From Nitratireductor sp. GISD-1A_MAKvit (lineage in GTDB: Bacteria > Pseudomonadota > Alphaproteobacteria > Rhizobiales > Rhizobiaceae): a stretch of DNA of 64,000 nucleotides. The translations under genes were made by a program, and so were the position numbers. This document shows, in pieces, positions 61,440 through 64,000 of this stretch. The stretch is from assembly GCF_040819555.1 (NCBI RefSeq), contig NZ_CP161920.1, positions 943,501-1,007,500 of the forward strand. Direction: 5' to 3'. How positions within the stretch are numbered: the stretch's first letter is position 1; every line of letters begins with the position of its first letter. The notes under the pieces were generated by a model. That model saw nothing but the letters and a program-made list of their open reading frames with translations. It was not told where the DNA came from and did not search any database.

Positions 61440-61718
61440 CTACCGAGAGCCCCCCGAACTCGCGTGCGTCGTGCTCCCTGAACGAGGGCCGGAGCGCATT
61501 GCAGCCTTCATGAAGCTTCGGCGTGCCTCCTTCGCAGAGCGCCATCCATCGAGTGCGTCCCGACAGGCAACAATGGCGTTTCGCCAACGACGTCCACGTG
61601 CCCAGTCCGGCCATTCGCGCTCAAGGCATTCCAGTGCTTCAAAACCTGTCGCCACCTTTCGGAGGCCAGTTTTTGGCATGCGCAGAATTACGGGTTCGTT
61701 GAACACGACATCAGACAT
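61440..61718 (-). CDS. DUF982 family protein
   Basis: A 92-residue protein with the DUF982 core: FNEPVILRMPKTGLRKVATG, FEALECLEREWPDWARGRRW, ACRDALDGWRSAKEARRSFM. DUF982 proteins are small, rhizobial and often present in many copies; function unknown. The start at 61718 follows AAGGAGG. The last 20 residues (RSGPRSGSTTHASSGGSR) are atypical, as families usually end soon after the FxxAA segment, so the end may be altered. It is convergent with usg. Confidence 0.82.
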   Translation of the reverse strand: MSDVVFNEPVILRMPKTGLRKVATGFEALECLEREWPDWARGRRWRNAIVACRDALDGWRSAKEARRSFMKAAMRSGPRSGSTTHASSGGSR

Positions 61719-61829
61719 CACTTCCTCCTTGTTTTCTGATCGTCTTTTAAGAGCAAGTAACTGATCGTTCTGTACGATCTCTTGTGATCTGGGCATACCG
61801 ACGTGCCTCTTCAACCCTCCATCCGTATC

Positions 61830-62045
61830 TCAGTCAACGCCGTCATCATCAGGTTCAAGCAGATCGATGAGTTGGCTGACGCGTGTGTCCGGGAGCGGTC
61901 GCCCTTCGCCCATCAGCGCCTCGTCATTGTTAAGCCAGTTCCACGCTTCTCGCAGTTCATCAACACTCGCCCCGGTTGCGATAAGCCCCGCCGCCAGATC
62001 GTCGTCTATGGAGCCGAGCACTGAAACGATGTCGTCATAGGTCAT
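61830..62045 (-). CDS. Small acidic protein, unknown function
   Basis: A 71-residue acidic protein, MTYDDIVSVLGSIDDDLAAG, LIATGASVDELREAWNWLNN, DEALMGEGRPLPDTRVSQLI, with a predicted all-helical fold. Similar short proteins (TGASxxELxEAxxWxxxDE pattern) are common in alphaproteobacteria. The start follows GGAGG at 62045. It may be a small stress-related regulator; no function is known. Confidence 0.7.
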   Translation of the reverse strand: MTYDDIVSVLGSIDDDLAAGLIATGASVDELREAWNWLNNDEALMGEGRPLPDTRVSQLIDLLEPDDDGVD

Positions 62046-62147
62046 GGCAGGCCTCCATTCATATTACCAACCAACTCATCACATGGTGGAGTTGTTCTCA
62101 AATTCCAACAGCCTGAAATAGCTGTAGAAATTTTCTGCCGTCACCCT

Positions 62148-62177
62148 CTTGAAACTCAGAGATCACGAAACCAGATC
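62148..62177 (+). promoter_or_regulatory. Possible sigma-32 promoter for hsp20
   Basis: CTTGAAA (62148-62154) is an exact match to the -35 consensus of heat-shock sigma-32 promoters. A loose -10-like CCAGATC lies 16 bases downstream at 62171-62177. Spacing is at the upper limit. It precedes the ROSE-like leader and hsp20. Confidence 0.35.
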
Positions 62178-62202
62178 GATCGTGCGCCGCTGCCACTACG
62201 GG

Positions 62203-62267
62203 GCGGCGCCGGTTAAAAAAGCCGGACAATCTTGTACCCATGTTGCTTCAAGGAGGATGTGGCTATG
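62203..62267 (+). promoter_or_regulatory. ROSE-type RNA thermometer in the hsp20 leader
   Basis: UUGCU (62243-62247) lies 3 bases before the ribosome site AGGAGGAU (62251-62258). The arms pair U-A, U-G, bulged G, C-G, U-A, extended outward by CCAUGU with AUGUGG. This bulged-G hairpin masking the ribosome site is the hallmark of ROSE elements that open on heating. A CCGG/CCGG arm pair near 62208-62225 may form a second hairpin. Known ROSE elements control rhizobial small heat-shock genes, as here. Confidence 0.65.
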
Positions 62268-62741
62268 AGAACCACTTTCGATTTTTCTCCCCTGTTCCGG
62301 TCGAGCATCGGCTTCGACCGTCTGGTCAATGCGCTGGAGGCAGCCAGCCGCGTCGAGAGCATCGACAACTGGCCGCCCTATGACATCGCAAAGACTGACG
62401 AAGACGACTACCGCATCACCATGGCGGTGGCCGGCTTCAGCGAAGACGAGCTTTCCATCACGCAGGAGCAGAACATGCTTCTCGTGGCGGGCAGCAAAAC
62501 CACGGACGAGAATGCCCAGTATCTGCATCGCGGCATTGCCGGACGCTCGTTCCAGCGTCGCTTCCAGCTTGCAGACCACGTGCGAGTTGAAGGCGCGACT
62601 CTCGTCAACGGCCTCCTGACAATCGATCTTCGGCGTGAGATCCCGGAGGAGATGAAGCCTCGTCGGATTGCGATCTCGTCGCAGGAGAAGACGATGCAGA
62701 TTGAAGCCCCTTCGCACACCAACGAGCAGATCGCAGCCTGA
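62265..62741 (+). CDS. Small heat-shock protein (Hsp20, IbpA-like class A)
   Basis: A 158-residue small heat-shock protein: MRTTFDFSPLFRSSIGFDRL, the alpha-crystallin domain about residues 35-130 (PPYDIAKTDEDDYRITMAVA, DELSITQEQNMLLVAGSKTT, YLHRGIAGRSFQRRFQLADH, LVNGLLTIDLRREIPEEMKP). It binds unfolding proteins and prevents aggregation. This is the IbpA-like rhizobial class A. The start at 62265 follows AAGGAGG within a ROSE-like hairpin. It is the first of two hsp20 genes, 95 bases from the second. Confidence 0.95.
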   Translation: MRTTFDFSPLFRSSIGFDRLVNALEAASRVESIDNWPPYDIAKTDEDDYRITMAVAGFSEDELSITQEQNMLLVAGSKTTDENAQYLHRGIAGRSFQRRFQLADHVRVEGATLVNGLLTIDLRREIPEEMKPRRIAISSQEKTMQIEAPSHTNEQIAA

Positions 62742-62836
62742 CGCTTTTGTCAGTCTACAGATCGCCAGCGCCGGCCATGCGTCCGGCGCCACCGGCGAAG
62801 CTGTGTCCAATTGTTCAGAACAGAAGGAGAATAACC

Positions 62837-63349
62837 ATGAACGTACGTGACCTGATCCCCTGGGGCCGTGACACGAGCAGCAATCAGGCTCCCGCTGTCT
62901 ATCGTGAAGAGGACCGCAATCCGTTCCTATCACTGCACCGGGAAGTCAATCGCCTGTTCGATGATGTCTTTCGCTCGTTTGATCGAAACCTGCCAGCTTT
63001 TGACTCTCTGGCTTCCTTCGGACGGGGGTGGCCAAGCGTCGAAATCTCCGAGACTGAAAAGGAGATCCGCATAACCGCGGAAGTGCCAGGTCTGGAGGAA
63101 AAGGACATCGAACTGGTTCTGGATGACGGTGTGCTGACGCTACGCGGCGAAAAGCGATCTGAGACCGAGGACAAGGATAAGCAGTTCTCGGAACGCTTCT
63201 ACGGCCGTTTCGAGCGCCGTATCCCGGTTGGAAGGGAAATCGTCGAGGACAAGATAGACGCCAGGTTCAGAAATGGCGTGCTGAGCCTCGTGCTTCCCAA
63301 GACCGAAAAGGCACAGTCGCAGGTAAAACGCATAGCGATCAAGAGCTGA
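62837..63349 (+). CDS. Small heat-shock protein (Hsp20, second class)
   Basis: A 170-residue Hsp20: MNVRDLIPWGRDTSSNQAPA, LSLHREVNRLFDDVFRSFDR, the alpha-crystallin domain from about residue 65 (WPSVEISETEKEIRITAEVP, GLEEKDIELVLDDGVLTLRG, FSERFYGRFERRIPVGREIV, ARFRNGVLSLVLPKTEKAQS). The motif VNRLFDDVF is of the class with HSP16.5-like members, different from the IbpA type upstream. The start follows AAGGAG at 62837. No ROSE hairpin is seen here, so it may depend on the upstream promoter. Confidence 0.95.
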   Translation: MNVRDLIPWGRDTSSNQAPAVYREEDRNPFLSLHREVNRLFDDVFRSFDRNLPAFDSLASFGRGWPSVEISETEKEIRITAEVPGLEEKDIELVLDDGVLTLRGEKRSETEDKDKQFSERFYGRFERRIPVGREIVEDKIDARFRNGVLSLVLPKTEKAQSQVKRIAIKS

Positions 63350-63359
63350 CGATGGTTTC

Positions 63360-63393
63360 GGCGCCGGCGGGTTCGTTGCGCCCGTCGGTGCCG
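63360..63393 (+). terminator. Hairpin between hsp20 and the next gene
   Basis: An imperfect stem (GGCGCCGGCGGG with GCGCCCGTCGGTGCC) at 63360-63393 lies 10 bases past the hsp20 stop. It lacks a T-run, so it may attenuate rather than end the transcript. Confidence 0.35.
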
Positions 63394-63420
63394 ACCTTCA
63401 CCGATCACGGAGGAAGAACC

Positions 63421-64000
63421 ATGAACATTGCTGCAAGAAGGACATCAATGGCAGATGGTCCTCTCGACCGGGCCGTGCCGGGAGCCAACGACAACCGTCG
63501 CACGATGCTGTCAATGGGAAGCTCCTTATTCCCCAGCGATGCCGTGGCCCGGATCTACCGCCCATCTCGCTCGGCGACTACCAGTGCTCCGTCGCGCGAT
63601 CAATGGAAGCTCGTGTTCGAGGTGCGCAGCCCGTCTTTTATCGAACCGCTCATGGGCTACACCGGTAGCCGGGACACACTGAAGCAGGTCGAGCTTAGGT
63701 TCCCGACGCTGGCGTCTGCGATCCGTTACGCGCAGCGGCAGGGTCTTTGCTATGTCGTGGACGTACCAAAGGATAAGGCTAGGATTACCATGGATAAGTC
63801 TGGAGAACGGCGAAACACATTCTCTGATGCAACGCTCGGCAAGCTTGGCCTGGCCGGGCTTTCGGACAAGTACCGTCGGGCGATGTCGATTGACGCCAAT
63901 CGCAATGATGGGGATGGCGGCTGGGCTTCGCCGATGGATGTCGTGGCCGACAACCGGCTCCCCCTTGATGCGAGGCGGTCGATCCTGATGAACTGGGGCC
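63421..64000 (+). CDS. NDUFS4-like complex-I accessory protein, cut by window edge
   Basis: The frame opens at ATG 63421 (GGAGG 9 bases upstream) and is open to the window end (193 codons). The segment ARIYRPSRSATTSAPSRDQW, then FEVRSPSFIEPLMGYTGSRD, LKQVELRFPTLASAIRYAQR and QGLCYVV is the ETC-complex-I subunit (NDUFS4/18-kDa) domain. After it comes a linker and SPMDVVADNRLPLDARRSIL, a tail motif seen in bacterial versions. The position after hsp20 and away from nuo genes suggests a stress-linked role rather than a core subunit. The C-terminus lies outside. Confidence 0.78.
   Translation, partial: MNIAARRTSMADGPLDRAVPGANDNRRTMLSMGSSLFPSDAVARIYRPSRSATTSAPSRDQWKLVFEVRSPSFIEPLMGYTGSRDTLKQVELRFPTLASAIRYAQRQGLCYVVDVPKDKARITMDKSGERRNTFSDATLGKLGLAGLSDKYRRAMSIDANRNDGDGGWASPMDVVADNRLPLDARRSILMNWG

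Overview
The window looks like GC-rich DNA from an alphaproteobacterium, most likely Hyphomicrobiales/Rhizobiales (Mesorhizobium-, Aminobacter- or Chelativorans-like). The reasons are an aap-type amino-acid transporter, an imuA-imuB-dnaE2 mutasome with an alphaproteobacterial GTTC-N7-GTTC SOS box, Ku/LigD end joining, a Usg protein, an NDUFS4-like complex-I protein, a ROSE-like leader on hsp20, and the alphaproteobacterial mobile-element backbone repA-DUF2840-traF-DUF736-relaxase-traG. The genus is inference; I cannot tell whether the molecule is chromosome, megaplasmid or integrated element.

Layout. (1) 1-4585: host-like amino-acid uptake operon (metC-like lyase, binding protein, two permeases) on the minus strand, with a divergent LysR regulator. 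(2) 4675-5972: junction scar, made of an FAD-monooxygenase tail, an 840-bp IS5-family element flanked by CTAG, and a small VapB-like fragment. (3) 6013-17463: conjugation and replication backbone (CopG, TraG, relaxase, lytic transglycosylase, DUF736, TraF-like peptidase, DNA methyltransferase, DUF2840, RepA, small DNA-binding proteins, an I78-type inhibitor). No trb/T4SS genes are present and no ParA is seen beside repA. (4) 17533-33538: accessory maintenance block (Ssb, DUF2493, Toprim protein, a 1448-residue methyltransferase-helicase of the strawberry-notch type, a VapBC pair, a large ParB, DUF2958, ArdC). Several of these genes share a repeated hairpin-forming 5' leader. (5) 33788-44416: DNA-repair island with dnaE2-imuB-imuA under an SOS box, then ku-ligD and a second ku. 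(6) 44677-53251: two secreted proteins, an FAD protein, catalase, a ferritin-like protein, a PNPOx-like stress protein, a scar of degraded permease and TraA relaxase, and a diguanylate cyclase. (7) 53509-64000: ABC-2 exporter with a NEW3 protein, a DegP/Q protease, groESL, Usg, DUF982, two Hsp20 proteins and an NDUFS4-like protein: an envelope and heat-stress island.

Taken together, a disabled or mobilisable element carries anti-restriction functions (ArdC, possibly the methyltransferase-helicase) and sits beside a large repair and stress-survival cargo. A striking technical or biological feature is that five otherwise well-preserved genes (the DUF6499/DUF2285 gene, a 28-kb hypothetical gene, dnaE2, the FAD protein and groEL) are each broken by exactly one extra base in a short run of identical bases. 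This pattern fits uncorrected sequencing errors better than decay, but needs the reads to settle.
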